From the NCBI RefSeq assembly GCF_016864375.1, contig NZ_CP069355.1:558001-622000 (forward strand): a stretch of 64,000 nt of DNA. Direction: 5' to 3'. The notes under the pieces were generated by a model, which saw only the letters and a program-made list of their open reading frames with translations, was not told the DNA's origin and did no database searches. This stretch comes from Microvirga sp. VF16. Lineage in GTDB: Bacteria > Pseudomonadota > Alphaproteobacteria > Rhizobiales > Beijerinckiaceae. Of the stretch, positions 44,857 through 54,441 are shown in pieces. Both the position numbers and the translations under genes were made by a program. Positions within the stretch are counted from its first letter, which is position 1. Each line of letters opens with the position of its first letter.

Positions 44857-46542
44857 TCAATTCGGTTGGCTGGCGAGATGTCGTCCAGCAATGAAGCCGA
44901 ACGTCAGGGCAGGGCCAAGGTTGATGCCACCTGCGGGGTAGTGACCGCCCATCACATTCGCCATGTCAGTGCCAACAGCATAGAGGCCTCGAATGGGTCG
45001 ATCAGTCGAGTTCAGGACACGGGCACTGCCGTCCGTCTTGAGCCCTGCGAAGGTCCCGAAGCTGCCTGGCACAACCTTGACGGCATAGAACGGGCCGCGC
45101 TCAATGGGAGCAACACATGGGTTTGGCTTATGGTCGGGGTCCCCTTGAAGCCGGTTATAAGGGGTCGAACCTCGGCCGAACACGGGATCCCTGCCCTCTC
45201 GTGCATGTTTGTTGTACTCGGCCAACGTTCGCTCCAGGCCGTCGGGATCGATTCCGCAGATCAAAGCGAGTTCGGAGATCGTCTGACCGACCTTGATATA
45301 GCCGGACTTGATGAGGGGCTCGACGGGCACAGGTGCTGGCCGGGCGATCCCTAACCCGTACCGGCGCTGGAAGGCACGCGTGCAGATCAGCCAGGAAGCG
45401 ACTTCCTCGCCCTTTGGCACAGCGGCCAGCATGGCGGACACGTAGTCGTGGTAGCCATTGCCCTCGTTGCAGAAGCGCCTCCCGTTCGCGAGGACGCCGA
45501 TGATCCCTGGCTTACCGCGCTCGATGATATGGGGGAAGCGTCCGATCGATCCATCGGGGAAGGGTACGAGCGAAACCGGACACCATGCCCCCGGAGCTGC
45601 GAGTGTCGTGTCAACAATCCCGCCCACCGACTCTCCCAAACGCAAGCCGTCGCCGGTCGCGGATAGAACCGCCAGTGCCAGGTGCTGATCATTGGCTGGA
45701 AACAGAGCCTGGCGACGCTCGGGGTCGTGCGGGAAGCCGCCCGCGGCAAGGACAACACCCCGGCTTGCCCTGACCTCCACCTCGCCTTGCCGAGTCCTGA
45801 GAACCGCTCCTCGTACCGAGCCGCTCTCATAGATCAGCCGGATCGCTGGTGACGACTCCCGCAGGTCTACCCCCAGATCAGCGGCCGAGCGCAACAAGCG
45901 CCCGACAAGGGCCAATCCATTGCGAAGCTGCATGCCTCGGCGGTAGACGGCAAGGTCGACAACATGACGACCCAAGCGCCGGGCAACGTATCCCAAGGCG
46001 CGAGGGGATCTCGTCACGCTCATGAAGGCACCCAGGTCTGCTCCGGCCTGGAGCGTCATGCCCAAAAAGGTGGTCTCGCGCAGTGGGTGCCGAAGGCGCT
46101 TGACGAGATTGCCCAAACCACGCGCGTCATAAGGGGCTGCGATGACGGACCGGCCCCCGGTCCCGGCGCCTGGAACCGTTCCATACGTGTCGCAGATCCT
46201 GTTGCCGTCCTGGAACTGAAGCGCGGTCTTCTCCTCGAAGAACGCAACCATCTGGGGGGCGGCTTCAAGAAACGCATTGACACGCACCTCGTCGAAATTG
46301 TTGCCGAGGACATGCCTGAGATAGGTTCTGGGGGCGTCAATGTCCTCGACGATGCCGCTGCGCTTCGCCAGAGGGTTGAGCGGCGCCCAGATCCAGCCGC
46401 CTGACCAGGCCGTCGTGCCGCCAAACACCGCCTCCTTCTCAGCAACCACAACCTTCAACCCGTGCCAAGCCGCTGTGACGGCGGCCGAGAGGCCGCCGGC
46501 ACCAGACCCGATCACCAGGACATCGCACCTCTGCACGCTCAT
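44857..46542 (-). CDS. FAD-dependent dehydrogenase, fumarate-reductase / ketosteroid-dehydrogenase type
   Basis: 561 residues of the FAD_binding_2 family. N-terminal CDVLVIGSGAGGLSAAVTAA and VVVAEKEAVFGGTTAWSGGW bind FAD; the C-terminal RPIRGLYAVGTDMANVMGGH and YPAGGINLGPALTFGF close the site. Close in layout to 3-ketosteroid delta-1-dehydrogenases and other enzymes that introduce C=C bonds next to a carbonyl. No signal peptide. It begins four bases after the TIM-barrel gene and should desaturate the imported compound or an intermediate (inference). Confidence 0.88.
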   Translation of the reverse strand: MSVQRCDVLVIGSGAGGLSAAVTAAWHGLKVVVAEKEAVFGGTTAWSGGWIWAPLNPLAKRSGIVEDIDAPRTYLRHVLGNNFDEVRVNAFLEAAPQMVAFFEEKTALQFQDGNRICDTYGTVPGAGTGGRSVIAAPYDARGLGNLVKRLRHPLRETTFLGMTLQAGADLGAFMSVTRSPRALGYVARRLGRHVVDLAVYRRGMQLRNGLALVGRLLRSAADLGVDLRESSPAIRLIYESGSVRGAVLRTRQGEVEVRASRGVVLAAGGFPHDPERRQALFPANDQHLALAVLSATGDGLRLGESVGGIVDTTLAAPGAWCPVSLVPFPDGSIGRFPHIIERGKPGIIGVLANGRRFCNEGNGYHDYVSAMLAAVPKGEEVASWLICTRAFQRRYGLGIARPAPVPVEPLIKSGYIKVGQTISELALICGIDPDGLERTLAEYNKHAREGRDPVFGRGSTPYNRLQGDPDHKPNPCVAPIERGPFYAVKVVPGSFGTFAGLKTDGSARVLNSTDRPIRGLYAVGTDMANVMGGHYPAGGINLGPALTFGFIAGRHLASQPN

Positions 46543-46546
46543 GCCG

Positions 46547-47398
46547 TCACGCCCGCATCAGCTGCCGATCAAATAATACCTTGGCGTTATCAGCCGCTGT
46601 CTTGAGGCGCTCGTCGATCGACCAGGCGGCCTCCGCAGCCACTGGCGTTTCGATTACAAGCGGCGTGCCGTCGGGCAAAAGATCAAGAATTTCGTCGAGC
46701 GGGATCACGCCGTCGCCGAGGTGTAGACGGTCTGTGCGCGCCTCGGTGGGAAGCTCCTCCAAAGCGGGAGACCGGTCAGTTGCGTCGCAGAGCTGGGCGT
46801 AAGCGACCCGGTCAGCCGGGATCTTCGCGAGATCGGCAGGAGTCGTGTTTGCCCGGAGGATGTGGAGCAAATCGAGGATCAGGCCCGCATTCGGCCGACC
46901 GGCAGCCTCGATCAAGGACAAGGCCTCCTCCCAGGTGCGGATGTCACGATAGAGCATGAACTCGACGCCAACATGAAGGCCGAACTGCGCTGCCTCATCG
47001 CAGAGGCGGCCGAAGAGATCGACCCGTTGCGCCGGCTCGAGAAGTTGAGTGTTGCCCATGAACTCGGTGCCGATCGACGAAATATGGGTGGCGCCCAGTT
47101 CCGCGCCAGCCGCCAACGCCGGCCGCATGCGCTCAAGATCGGTCTGCGGTGACAGAATGAAGGCCTCGATATCAAAGACACGCATGCCGTTGGTGACTAA
47201 AGCGGATTTTACAGCTCGCATGACCTCGGGGCGGCCGACGATTTCATGCTGAAGCGGCTGGGATGTGGCGCTCATCACGAGAAGGCCAACCGCGCCAAAT
47301 CCTGCAGCGGCGGCCTTTTCGATGAACTCTACCGGGTCGACCCTTCCGACCGTAAGGTTAGCAACCGAAAGCTGACGTAGATTGATCGCTCTGTTCAT
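46547..47398 (-). CDS. TIM-barrel isomerase / 3-dehydroshikimate-dehydratase-like protein
   Basis: 283 residues from ATG 47398; a TTG at 47413 is the alternative. Xylose-isomerase-like barrel with metal ligands in HVGVEFMLYRD, GLILDLLHILRA, YAQLCDATDR and PLVIETPV. The segment LILDLLHILRANTTPADLAK then IPADRVAYAQLCDA resembles the N-terminal dehydratase half of QuiC. A remnant resembling its C-terminal half lies at the operon end, so the operon may once have held both parts. A dehydratase or epimerase on a dehydroshikimate-like acid is plausible, not proven. Confidence 0.8.
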   Translation of the reverse strand: MNRAINLRQLSVANLTVGRVDPVEFIEKAAAAGFGAVGLLVMSATSQPLQHEIVGRPEVMRAVKSALVTNGMRVFDIEAFILSPQTDLERMRPALAAGAELGATHISSIGTEFMGNTQLLEPAQRVDLFGRLCDEAAQFGLHVGVEFMLYRDIRTWEEALSLIEAAGRPNAGLILDLLHILRANTTPADLAKIPADRVAYAQLCDATDRSPALEELPTEARTDRLHLGDGVIPLDEILDLLPDGTPLVIETPVAAEAAWSIDERLKTAADNAKVLFDRQLMRA

Positions 47399-47453
47399 CG
47401 CATGGTCTTTCAATGTCGAGATCTCGGTTGCTGCTGATTTTGCAGATGGCGGT

Positions 47454-48524
47454 TTAGCGATAGTTGAAGCCGGTGCTGGATGACCACCAGTTCAGGATGG
47501 TCTCACGGTCCTTGAGCGCCTTTTCCAGGTCCAACTCCATCAGTTTGACCTCGGTGAGCACCGGCAATCCTTTGGGCGAGGCAATGCCAGTGCGCACCGG
47601 ATAAACCCCAGCCTCCGAGAAGATCGTCTGCATGTCGGCGCTTAATGCGAAGTCCGCCAAAAGACGGGCCGCGTTCGGATGGGGTGCGTTCTTGCTGATG
47701 CCGATGGCATTGAACTGGGCAACGCCACCTGATGCAGGGACGGTCATGGTAACCGGGGCGCCCTTATTGATGATACCCGAAACCGCATTCGTGATATTGA
47801 AGAAGTCGAGCGGACGTTCGCCCGTCTGCAGCTTCGTTGCCATGACGCCCATCGATGGGTTCAATTCGCCCTTGGCGCTACGGAAGCCCTTCAGGATGGC
47901 GCCGCCCTTGTCGGCCCCATAGTTCTGGTAGAGGGCTGCCACCGTTGCAAATGTCGCTGAGGACGAGCCTGGGTTCGACATCGCGCCGAGACCCTCCCAT
48001 TCCTTTGGGGGATTGACGTAGTCCGTCCAATCCTTCGGAGTTGGCTTGTTGGCCATCGCTTCGTGATTGTAAGCAAACAAGATCAGATTGCCGTTGCCAC
48101 GCGCGTAGCCACCACCTGGCACTTGGCCGAGTTTAGTTAGATTACCGGCTTCGCTACTGGTGAAATCGGCCAGATATCCGGATGTCTTGGCTGTGATGAC
48201 GGTGTCCTCAGCCTGATACATAATATCCATTATCGGCCTGCCCGCGGTATTCTCCGCGACAAAGCGATTATAGATTTGCCAGCCGTCCCCGGTGGCTGAT
48301 GTCACCTTGATCTTCGGGTACTTGGCACTGAACGCCTTCACCAGGAGCGGCACGGTGAAGGGATCTCCGTAAAGGACGACCTGTCCTTCCTTCTCGGCTG
48401 CAGCGACCAGCGCAGCATCGGCAGCAATGGCTGGCTGAATTGTCGGACAAGCGGCCCACAGAGCCATGGTACTGATGATGGCAGCTCCACGCAGCAGGCT
48501 GCGACGCGTCTTGGTGATCTTCAT
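47454..48524 (-). CDS. Fe3+/polyamine-type ABC transporter, binding protein
   Basis: 356 residues, SBP_bac_6/AfuA-like family. N-terminus MKITKTRRSLLRGAAIISTM has a twin-arginine-like TRRSLLRG and a cleavage site near AIAADA. Mature part: AAEKEGQVVLYGDPFTVPLL and FSAKYPKIKVTSATGDG. Homologues carry ferric ion, phosphonate, thiamine, polyamines or organic acids. The catabolic operon makes an organic substrate more likely than iron (inference). It lies downstream of its permease and ATPase genes. Confidence 0.9.
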   Translation of the reverse strand: MKITKTRRSLLRGAAIISTMALWAACPTIQPAIAADAALVAAAEKEGQVVLYGDPFTVPLLVKAFSAKYPKIKVTSATGDGWQIYNRFVAENTAGRPIMDIMYQAEDTVITAKTSGYLADFTSSEAGNLTKLGQVPGGGYARGNGNLILFAYNHEAMANKPTPKDWTDYVNPPKEWEGLGAMSNPGSSSATFATVAALYQNYGADKGGAILKGFRSAKGELNPSMGVMATKLQTGERPLDFFNITNAVSGIINKGAPVTMTVPASGGVAQFNAIGISKNAPHPNAARLLADFALSADMQTIFSEAGVYPVRTGIASPKGLPVLTEVKLMELDLEKALKDRETILNWWSSSTGFNYR

Positions 48525-48612
48525 GGTGTAACCTCCCTAAGGCTTGCCGTGATTGCCCCGCACATACTTTCCCTCTGAGGGCTCCGGGCGGGTGGAACGG
48601 AGCACAAACGTC

Positions 48613-49686
48613 TCAGGCCTCGCTTTGAAAGAGATGCGCCTGGTCAGCCGCAACGGACAGGGACAGCCGGTCACCGATCCGGAAGCGCTCATAACCGTAT
48701 GTGACAACCGTCTGAGGTCCGATCGGCGTTGCGACCCGCAACTCGCGCCGGTCGCCGACAAACATCACTTCATTGACTTCGGCGGGCAGGCCGGGCTGAT
48801 CGCTGCTGCGTACGTTCCAGGACTCCGGACGTACCATGCAGAGCGCTTCGCGTGAGATATGGGCATCACGAATGTTGCCTTTCGCGATCACCTCGCCAGA
48901 GGGCAATGCGGCGATAGCCGCCCCCTCGCCGTCCAGCCTCACTGAGACCCGGAACAGGTTCGCCTTACCCAAGAATTCCGCGACGTAACGGACCACGGGA
49001 CGGAAGTAGAGATCCTCGGGTGCCCCTTTCTGAACGACCTGGCCTTTGTCAAAGAGGAAGATCTCATCGCCCAGCGACATGGCCTCTTCCTGGTCATGGG
49101 TCACGAACAGAATGGTCGCACCGATCCGCTCTTGCAGATGTCGAATTTCCTGACGCATTTCGACACGAAGCTTCGCATCCAGGTTGCTAAGCGGTTCGTC
49201 CATCAGGATCAGCCGCGGATTTCCCACAAGACAGCGCGCGATCGACACGCGCTGTTGCTGCCCGCCGGACAGTTTCATGGCGCTCTTTTCGGCATGAGCC
49301 AACAGGCCAACGATACCGAGCGTCTCCTTGACCCGGCGTGCGATCTCATCACGCGGGACTTTTTGGGCCTTCAAAGGCATCGCGACGTTGCCTTCAACCG
49401 TCAGATGCGGCCAGATGGCGTAAGACTGGAACACCATCCCAAGCCGCCGCTTTTCCGGCGGCTGATCGATGCCGCGCTCCGAAGCGTAGACAGCTTCATC
49501 GTCGATGAGGATTTCGCCTTTATCGGGATGTTCCAATCCGGCGATGCAGCGCAACGTCGTTGTCTTACCGCAACCGCTGGCTCCGAGCAGCACGGAGATC
49601 TTTCCCGATTGAAACGTCACGCTGAGATTGTCGATCGCACGCAGCGGACCAAAGGTTTTGGTCAGTCCTTCCACCCGGACGCTCAT
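48613..49686 (-). CDS. FbpC/PotA-type ABC transporter ATPase
   Basis: 357 residues from ATG 49686, with GGAGGAGG upstream; the open frame to 49833 overlaps the permease and is not used. Walker A LLGASGCGKTTTLR, Q-loop VFQSYAIWPHLT, signature LSGGQQQRVSIARCL, Walker B RLILMDEPLSNLDAK, switch VTHDQEEAMSLGD, plus a C-terminal TOBE-like domain (about residues 280-357). Confidence 0.93.
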   Translation of the reverse strand: MSVRVEGLTKTFGPLRAIDNLSVTFQSGKISVLLGASGCGKTTTLRCIAGLEHPDKGEILIDDEAVYASERGIDQPPEKRRLGMVFQSYAIWPHLTVEGNVAMPLKAQKVPRDEIARRVKETLGIVGLLAHAEKSAMKLSGGQQQRVSIARCLVGNPRLILMDEPLSNLDAKLRVEMRQEIRHLQERIGATILFVTHDQEEAMSLGDEIFLFDKGQVVQKGAPEDLYFRPVVRYVAEFLGKANLFRVSVRLDGEGAAIAALPSGEVIAKGNIRDAHISREALCMVRPESWNVRSSDQPGLPAEVNEVMFVGDRRELRVATPIGPQTVVTYGYERFRIGDRLSLSVAADQAHLFQSEA

Positions 49687-49712
49687 TGTTCCTCCTCCCC
49701 TGCCTTGTAACT

Positions 49713-51443
49713 TTAAATTGCCGCAGCCTGCCGTTGCTTCGTCATCAGCGTGACAACCCACATGACGCCCGCCCCCAACACCAACTGCAGGAAGGAAAGA
49801 GCGGCCACTTGGGAAAACTCGCCGACAGCCCAAGTATCGAAGCTCAAGATCGAGAGGGTCCGTGTGCTGGCCGTGTAGAGCGGCAGAACCATCGACAATT
49901 CAGAGATGAAAATCGAGTAAACCATCACCCAGCTCGAAATGATCGCGGGGAACACCAGCGGCAAGGTCACCCGAAGCATGGTGCTGCCCCAGCCGAAGCC
50001 GGAGATGCGGGCGCTTTCTTCGAGCTCTGGGTGAATTTGGACCAAGCTGGACGTAATGGTCCGGACGGAATAGCTGACATAGCGTCCGATCAGGCCGATG
50101 ATAATGATCCAGATGGTCCCATAGACCGTCCATGGCATCCACAGCCAAAAGAAGCTGACGCCAAGAGCAAAAGCGAGGCTTGGCACTGACATCGGCAGCA
50201 ATACGACATGCTCAAGCAGATGGCGTCCGCGCATCCGGGTGCGTGTCGAAATCCAGGAGACGGCAAGTCCAAGCACTGTCGCTGCAGTCGCAGCGATAAG
50301 GGTAATGAGCAGACTGTTGACGAGGGTCGCGCTCACGTCGTCCGACTGCCAGAGGAAAGTGATATTCGCCCAGGTCCATTTGCCGGACCACGTATAGGTC
50401 GAGAGCGCAGCTGCGATGATGATGATGATCGGGCCGATCACGGTCAGGAGCAGGTAGAGCCAGATGATGCCCGCTACGACGTACCGCCCGGCCGCCAGAT
50501 GAATAATCCGCGGGCGAAACCCCTTTCCGGTCACCGTGACGAAGGAGCGTCCGCGCAAGGCCCAACTTTGGAGAAGGTTAGCGATGACCGATAGGATCAT
50601 GAGGTAGATCGCGAGCACCGCAACGATTCCAAAGCTCGGCGGGAATTGCTGGAGCTCCAGATAAATACGAGAGGTCAGGAGGTAAATTTCCTTCGTCATG
50701 CCCAGCAAAACCGGCGTGCCGAACAGGCCGATGCTGATGACGAACGCGAGCACGGCGCCCGACAGGATCGAGGGGGCGACGACAGGCAGAGTGATCTGCA
50801 GCATTGTCCGCACGCGACTGAGACCCGAAACCTGTGCGGCCTCCTCAAGGCTTGGATCCATGTTGCGCAGCGCAGCCGCCACGATCATCATGACGTAGGG
50901 CGCAATGTAGATCCCCGTGGTCCAAATGATGCCGGTGTAGGTGTAGATATCGAGCGGTTCGGCGAGGCCCAGTCCGGTTGCCGGCAGGTTGAACAGACCG
51001 ATGCGCGGGGCACCGATCAGCACCCAGGCAAACGCGCCGACAAAGGGCGGGATGAAGATCGGCATGGTGGCGAGCTGTTCGAGCGTCCGGGCGAACGGCA
51101 CGTTTGTGCGAACCAGACACCAGGCCAGAACCACGCCGATGACGGCCGCCAGCACCATGGATCCGATCGAGATGACAACGGTATTCCATGCAGCGAGCCA
51201 GTATCCGGATTGTCCCATCACGGTTCTGATGGCGTCAAAAGTGAGGACGAGCTTTCCGCCCTCAGTCTCAACGAAGCCCCGGAGGATAAGAGCAACAAGG
51301 GGCATCAATGAGAAGATTGCCAAGACGATGCAGGCGATCGTCAACCAACCGGCCTGCTGGGCGGACCGGGATCTCAGCCTCTCGAACAGCAGTGGAGCAC
51401 TGCGCGGAGGTGAACCGGTCTGAACGGTTGCGTTAGTTGCCAT
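49713..51443 (-). CDS. Two-domain FbpB-type ABC permease
   Basis: 576 residues from ATG 51443, with GGGAGG upstream. Two BPD_transp_1 halves in one chain, each with about six spans and its own EAA loop: EEAAQVSGLSRVRTMLQITL and EESARISGFGWGSTMLRVTL. It forms the whole membrane pore of the importer with the ATPase at 48613. It begins 80 bases after the SDR gene. Confidence 0.93.
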   Translation of the reverse strand: MATNATVQTGSPPRSAPLLFERLRSRSAQQAGWLTIACIVLAIFSLMPLVALILRGFVETEGGKLVLTFDAIRTVMGQSGYWLAAWNTVVISIGSMVLAAVIGVVLAWCLVRTNVPFARTLEQLATMPIFIPPFVGAFAWVLIGAPRIGLFNLPATGLGLAEPLDIYTYTGIIWTTGIYIAPYVMMIVAAALRNMDPSLEEAAQVSGLSRVRTMLQITLPVVAPSILSGAVLAFVISIGLFGTPVLLGMTKEIYLLTSRIYLELQQFPPSFGIVAVLAIYLMILSVIANLLQSWALRGRSFVTVTGKGFRPRIIHLAAGRYVVAGIIWLYLLLTVIGPIIIIIAAALSTYTWSGKWTWANITFLWQSDDVSATLVNSLLITLIAATAATVLGLAVSWISTRTRMRGRHLLEHVVLLPMSVPSLAFALGVSFFWLWMPWTVYGTIWIIIIGLIGRYVSYSVRTITSSLVQIHPELEESARISGFGWGSTMLRVTLPLVFPAIISSWVMVYSIFISELSMVLPLYTASTRTLSILSFDTWAVGEFSQVAALSFLQLVLGAGVMWVVTLMTKQRQAAAI

Positions 51444-51523
51444 CATTCCTCCCATCGTCTTTCGGGTCTTTTTGACCTTGTTTTTGCCGGACGCACTTCT
51501 TGCGCCGATCTGGAGCCTCGTTC

Positions 51524-52279
51524 TCAGTAGGTCGCGCGACCCCCTGTCAGATCGAATGTAAAGCCGGTTGTGAAACTGCAAGCCGGGCTTGCAATCCAGG
51601 CGACCATTTCCGCCACCTCATCGACGCGCACGATCCGGCCCATCGGGATCTTTGCCTTAATGGTCGAGATGAACTCAGGGGTCATTTCCTTCAACAGCTC
51701 CGTCTCTGCCATGGTGGGCGCGATGCAATTCACCGTGACACCAGACGTGGCGAGTTCCTTTGCAAGCGACTTGCTGAAGGCAATGACCCCACCTTTTGCA
51801 GCTGCATAAGCGCTGCCGCCCGGATTGCCTTCTTTGCCCGCAATCGACGCAACATTGATGATCCTGCCATAACCCCTCTCGCGCATGTGCGGGGCCGCGA
51901 CCCGGCAGCCATGGAAGACGCCGTTTAGATCAATCGCCAAGACCTTCTGCCACGCGTCTAAGGGGTAATCCCAGGTAGAACGGATCGGCCCGTTGATGCC
52001 GGCGTTGTTGACGAGGATCTCGACCTGACCCGTTTTGGCGATGACATCAGCGAAGGCGCTTGCGACTGCAGCGGCGTCGGAGACATCGACTGTCTGCTTG
52101 AGGATTGGCGAGAAGCCAGCCGTACTCTCCTCAAAGCCGTCGAAATTCACATCCCAGAGCACCACACGGCAGCCAGCGCGTGCAAGCCTCTGAGCGATCC
52201 CAAGACCCAAGCCCCGTGCGCCGCCGGTGACGATAGCGGTTTGGCCTGACAAGTCCGTTAGATTGCCGGAGCTAGGCAT
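51524..52279 (-). CDS. Short-chain dehydrogenase/reductase
   Basis: 251 residues. Classical SDR: QTAIVTGGARGLGLGIAQRL (TGxxxGxG), LVNNAGINGP, catalytic Ser in INVASIAGKEG and YxxxK in SAYAAAKGGVIAFSK, and C-terminal FTTGFTFDLTGG. FabG-like, NAD(P)-dependent oxidation or reduction of a hydroxyl. First gene of the minus-strand operon, facing the LacI gene across 290 bp that hold a perfect LacI-type operator. Confidence 0.92.
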   Translation of the reverse strand: MPSSGNLTDLSGQTAIVTGGARGLGLGIAQRLARAGCRVVLWDVNFDGFEESTAGFSPILKQTVDVSDAAAVASAFADVIAKTGQVEILVNNAGINGPIRSTWDYPLDAWQKVLAIDLNGVFHGCRVAAPHMRERGYGRIINVASIAGKEGNPGGSAYAAAKGGVIAFSKSLAKELATSGVTVNCIAPTMAETELLKEMTPEFISTIKAKIPMGRIVRVDEVAEMVAWIASPACSFTTGFTFDLTGGRATY

Positions 52280-52448
52280 ATTGAGTGCTTTCTTTCGTGG
52301 TTAGGCGGCGTAGTCACGGTTAAGCGTTTGCAAAGCTTGCAGCTCGCAAGTCGATCCTAAAGTTCAACGGCGCTATACTATACGCGATACTGTATCTAGG
52401 CTTAGTGCTCGATTTCCTCAACCTAAGCTTCTGCGCTATTCATCCAGT

Positions 52449-52462
52449 TGGAAGCGCTTCCA
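52449..52462. promoter_or_regulatory. LacI-family operator
   Basis: TGGAAGCGCTTCCA, a perfect 14-bp palindrome with the central CG typical of LacI/GalR operators, between the divergent SDR and LacI genes. A looser palindrome with arms ATACTATA / TACTGTAT lies at about 52376-52396. The region is otherwise A+T-rich and should contain both promoters. Confidence 0.85.
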
Positions 52463-52569
52463 TATTTAATATGACGCGGAAATAGAGGCTGTCAAGTGCA
52501 CTCTTAGCTTGCCTGCAAGCCTCTCCTGAAATATGGTTTCGGTTCAACAGATGACCTTAGGAGAAATCA

Positions 52570-53712
52570 GTGGGCGTAACGATTGCCGACGTTGCACGAC
52601 GAGCCAATGTCGGAGCGGGCACGGTCTCACGCGTTCTCAACGGCTCTAAGAATGTGTCCAAGGAGACCCGTGAAAGGGTCGAAGCCTGCATCCGCGAGCT
52701 CGGCTACGTACCCAACTTGGTCGCTCGGGGCTTGGCCGCGAACCGGACGGGGATGATCAGCGCGATCATCCCTGCGATCGGCTACACGCAGCACGCTGAA
52801 GTCATGCAAGGCTTGGGCGACGTTCTGCACGAAAACGGCATCCAAATCATGATTGGCCATTGCGGCTACTCGATTGAGCGAGAGGAGCAGATCGTGGCCG
52901 ACTTTTTGGAGCGGCGGCCCGATGCTTTCTATCTCACCGGAGGATGGCACACCGAACAGACGAGGCGCTTGCTCCAAGCCAGTGGTTTGCCGGTCGTCGA
53001 GGGAGCTAACCTTTTTTTCGACGATCCGATCGACTCCGTGGTTGGGTACGACAACTTCGAAGCGGGGCGTCAGATCGTGCACCTTCTTCACAGGCGTGGA
53101 CACCGGCGCATGGCAATCGTCACCAGTTCGCGTGAGCCGAATGATCGTATAGCGGACCGCCTCAGGGGCTATCTGGCTGCGGCGCGCGAACTCGATATCG
53201 ACATGCATGAGCTGGTTTTTTACTGTGAGAACAGCTTTCTGGGCGGTGCCGAAGCTGTTGATCGCGCCATGAGCCTGTCGAACCCCGTCGACCTGCTGCT
53301 TTGTTCCACAGACGTGATGGCAGTTGGCGCCGTCTTTCAATGCCAGCGGCGCGGCGTGTCGGTGCCACGCCAGCTTGCGATCTGCGGATTCGACGACCTG
53401 CCGATCGCACGTTCGCTGACTCCAGCGTTGACGACTGTTAGCGTTGATCGTGTCGGAATGGGCCGGAGGGCTGGTCAGTTGCTGTTGCAGAGGATCACCG
53501 GCGAAGCCGCGCCTTGCAAAAAGATTGATGTCGGGTTCGTGATCTGTGAGCGCGAAAGCACGTATGCGTCGTTCGGCGGGGCAGAGGCGCGTGAGCAGTT
53601 TACAGCAACGAATGGTGAGTTCGATCGAGTCGAGGCTGGCAATCGTCAATCAACTGGCCTGCTCGAGGGGTCGCGAGCTCAGCCTCGCCAGCGGCGCGCC
53701 GCGCGGAAGTAA
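52570..53712 (+). CDS. LacI-family transcriptional regulator
   Basis: 380 residues from GTG 52570, with AGGAG six bases upstream. DNA-binding part VTIADVARRANVGAGTVSRV with hinge helix GYVPNLVARGLAANRTG, then the periplasmic-binding-protein-like effector core (VVGYDNFEAGRQIVHLLHRR, AICGFDDLPIARSLTPALTT). The C-terminus carries about 40 extra residues (GGAEAREQFTATNGEFDRVE onward) beyond the usual end. It presumably represses the divergent SDR/importer operon through the palindrome at 52449 and is released by the imported compound or an intermediate. Confidence 0.93.
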   Translation: MGVTIADVARRANVGAGTVSRVLNGSKNVSKETRERVEACIRELGYVPNLVARGLAANRTGMISAIIPAIGYTQHAEVMQGLGDVLHENGIQIMIGHCGYSIEREEQIVADFLERRPDAFYLTGGWHTEQTRRLLQASGLPVVEGANLFFDDPIDSVVGYDNFEAGRQIVHLLHRRGHRRMAIVTSSREPNDRIADRLRGYLAAARELDIDMHELVFYCENSFLGGAEAVDRAMSLSNPVDLLLCSTDVMAVGAVFQCQRRGVSVPRQLAICGFDDLPIARSLTPALTTVSVDRVGMGRRAGQLLLQRITGEAAPCKKIDVGFVICERESTYASFGGAEAREQFTATNGEFDRVEAGNRQSTGLLEGSRAQPRQRRAARK

Positions 53713-54143
53713 CCCAGGCTGAACCGTTGCTTCAGTCGCATCTTTGACGAAAACCGTGACATGGGACGTGTCCTTGCGTGGCTCGATCCCCCACAGCTTA
53801 CGAGCAAGCGGGGCAGGAGCACGGCTGGACCATTCCATTAGCAGTCGTTCTCGTGTGGCTTCTCCGAAGTTCCTTGGCCTCTCCACAGTTCGTCATCGTG
53901 TCATTGAGCTCATGGCGCTCACCGACGAGTGATCTGCGATTGGATCGCGGCAGCTCCGGCTTAGGTACGGCAATCCAGTCTCAATCCAACATGCTCGACC
54001 GCAGGGCGCAGGTGCATCAGCTCATTCAGCCGCTCAATTGGAATTGTTTGTCGAGCGCGTAGGCTAGGTAGGTAATTAGCAGACGTCCGGATGCAGCAAC
54101 GGTGCTTCCTTGATTGCCGCGCGGCGATCAGGCTGGAAGTTCC
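53713..54143. other. 431-bp stretch without a recognisable gene
   Basis: This separates the LacI gene from an IS5-type fragment. ORFs at 53650-53886 (minus) and 53778-54062 (plus) show no domain or ribosome site. It is probably the edge of the accessory region. Confidence 0.45.
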
Positions 54144-54353
54144 TCAATCCAGATCGTCGCGCAATAACACGCTATTCCAGGAACCGAACGCCTCGGGCAG
54201 GTCGCGCCAGGGGGCCCCGGTGCGTACCATCCACAGCACCGCCTCGACGAAGAGCCTGTTATCAGACCCTGAGCGGCCGGGATCGCCGGCCTTCCCGGGC
54301 AGCAATGGCGCGATCCGCTCCCACTGCTCGTCCTTCAGCACCAAACGATTCAA
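54144..54353 (-). pseudogene. N-terminal fragment of an IS5-family transposase
   Basis: LNRLVLKDEQWERIAPLLPG, DPGRSGSDNRLFVEAVLWMV and TGAPWRDLPEAFGSWNSV match the DUF4096-like N-terminal domain of IS5-group (IS427-like) transposases. The frame ends a few residues after GSWNSV and the catalytic part is missing, so only about 70 codons remain. The TTG at 54353 or an upstream codon would be the start. Confidence 0.85.
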
Positions 54354-54441
54354 GGCTGACCTCCTGTTTCCCAGCCTTGAATCAAATTTCAGCCAGTGCG
54401 GGAAGCCTTCAGGTCCCTTAATGTCCACAAGCCTTAGAGGA

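Noticed and set aside
52376..52396. Imperfect palindrome with ATAC/GTAT ends as a second operator
   Set aside because: Only 6 of 8 arm positions match; too weak to call beside the perfect site at 52449.
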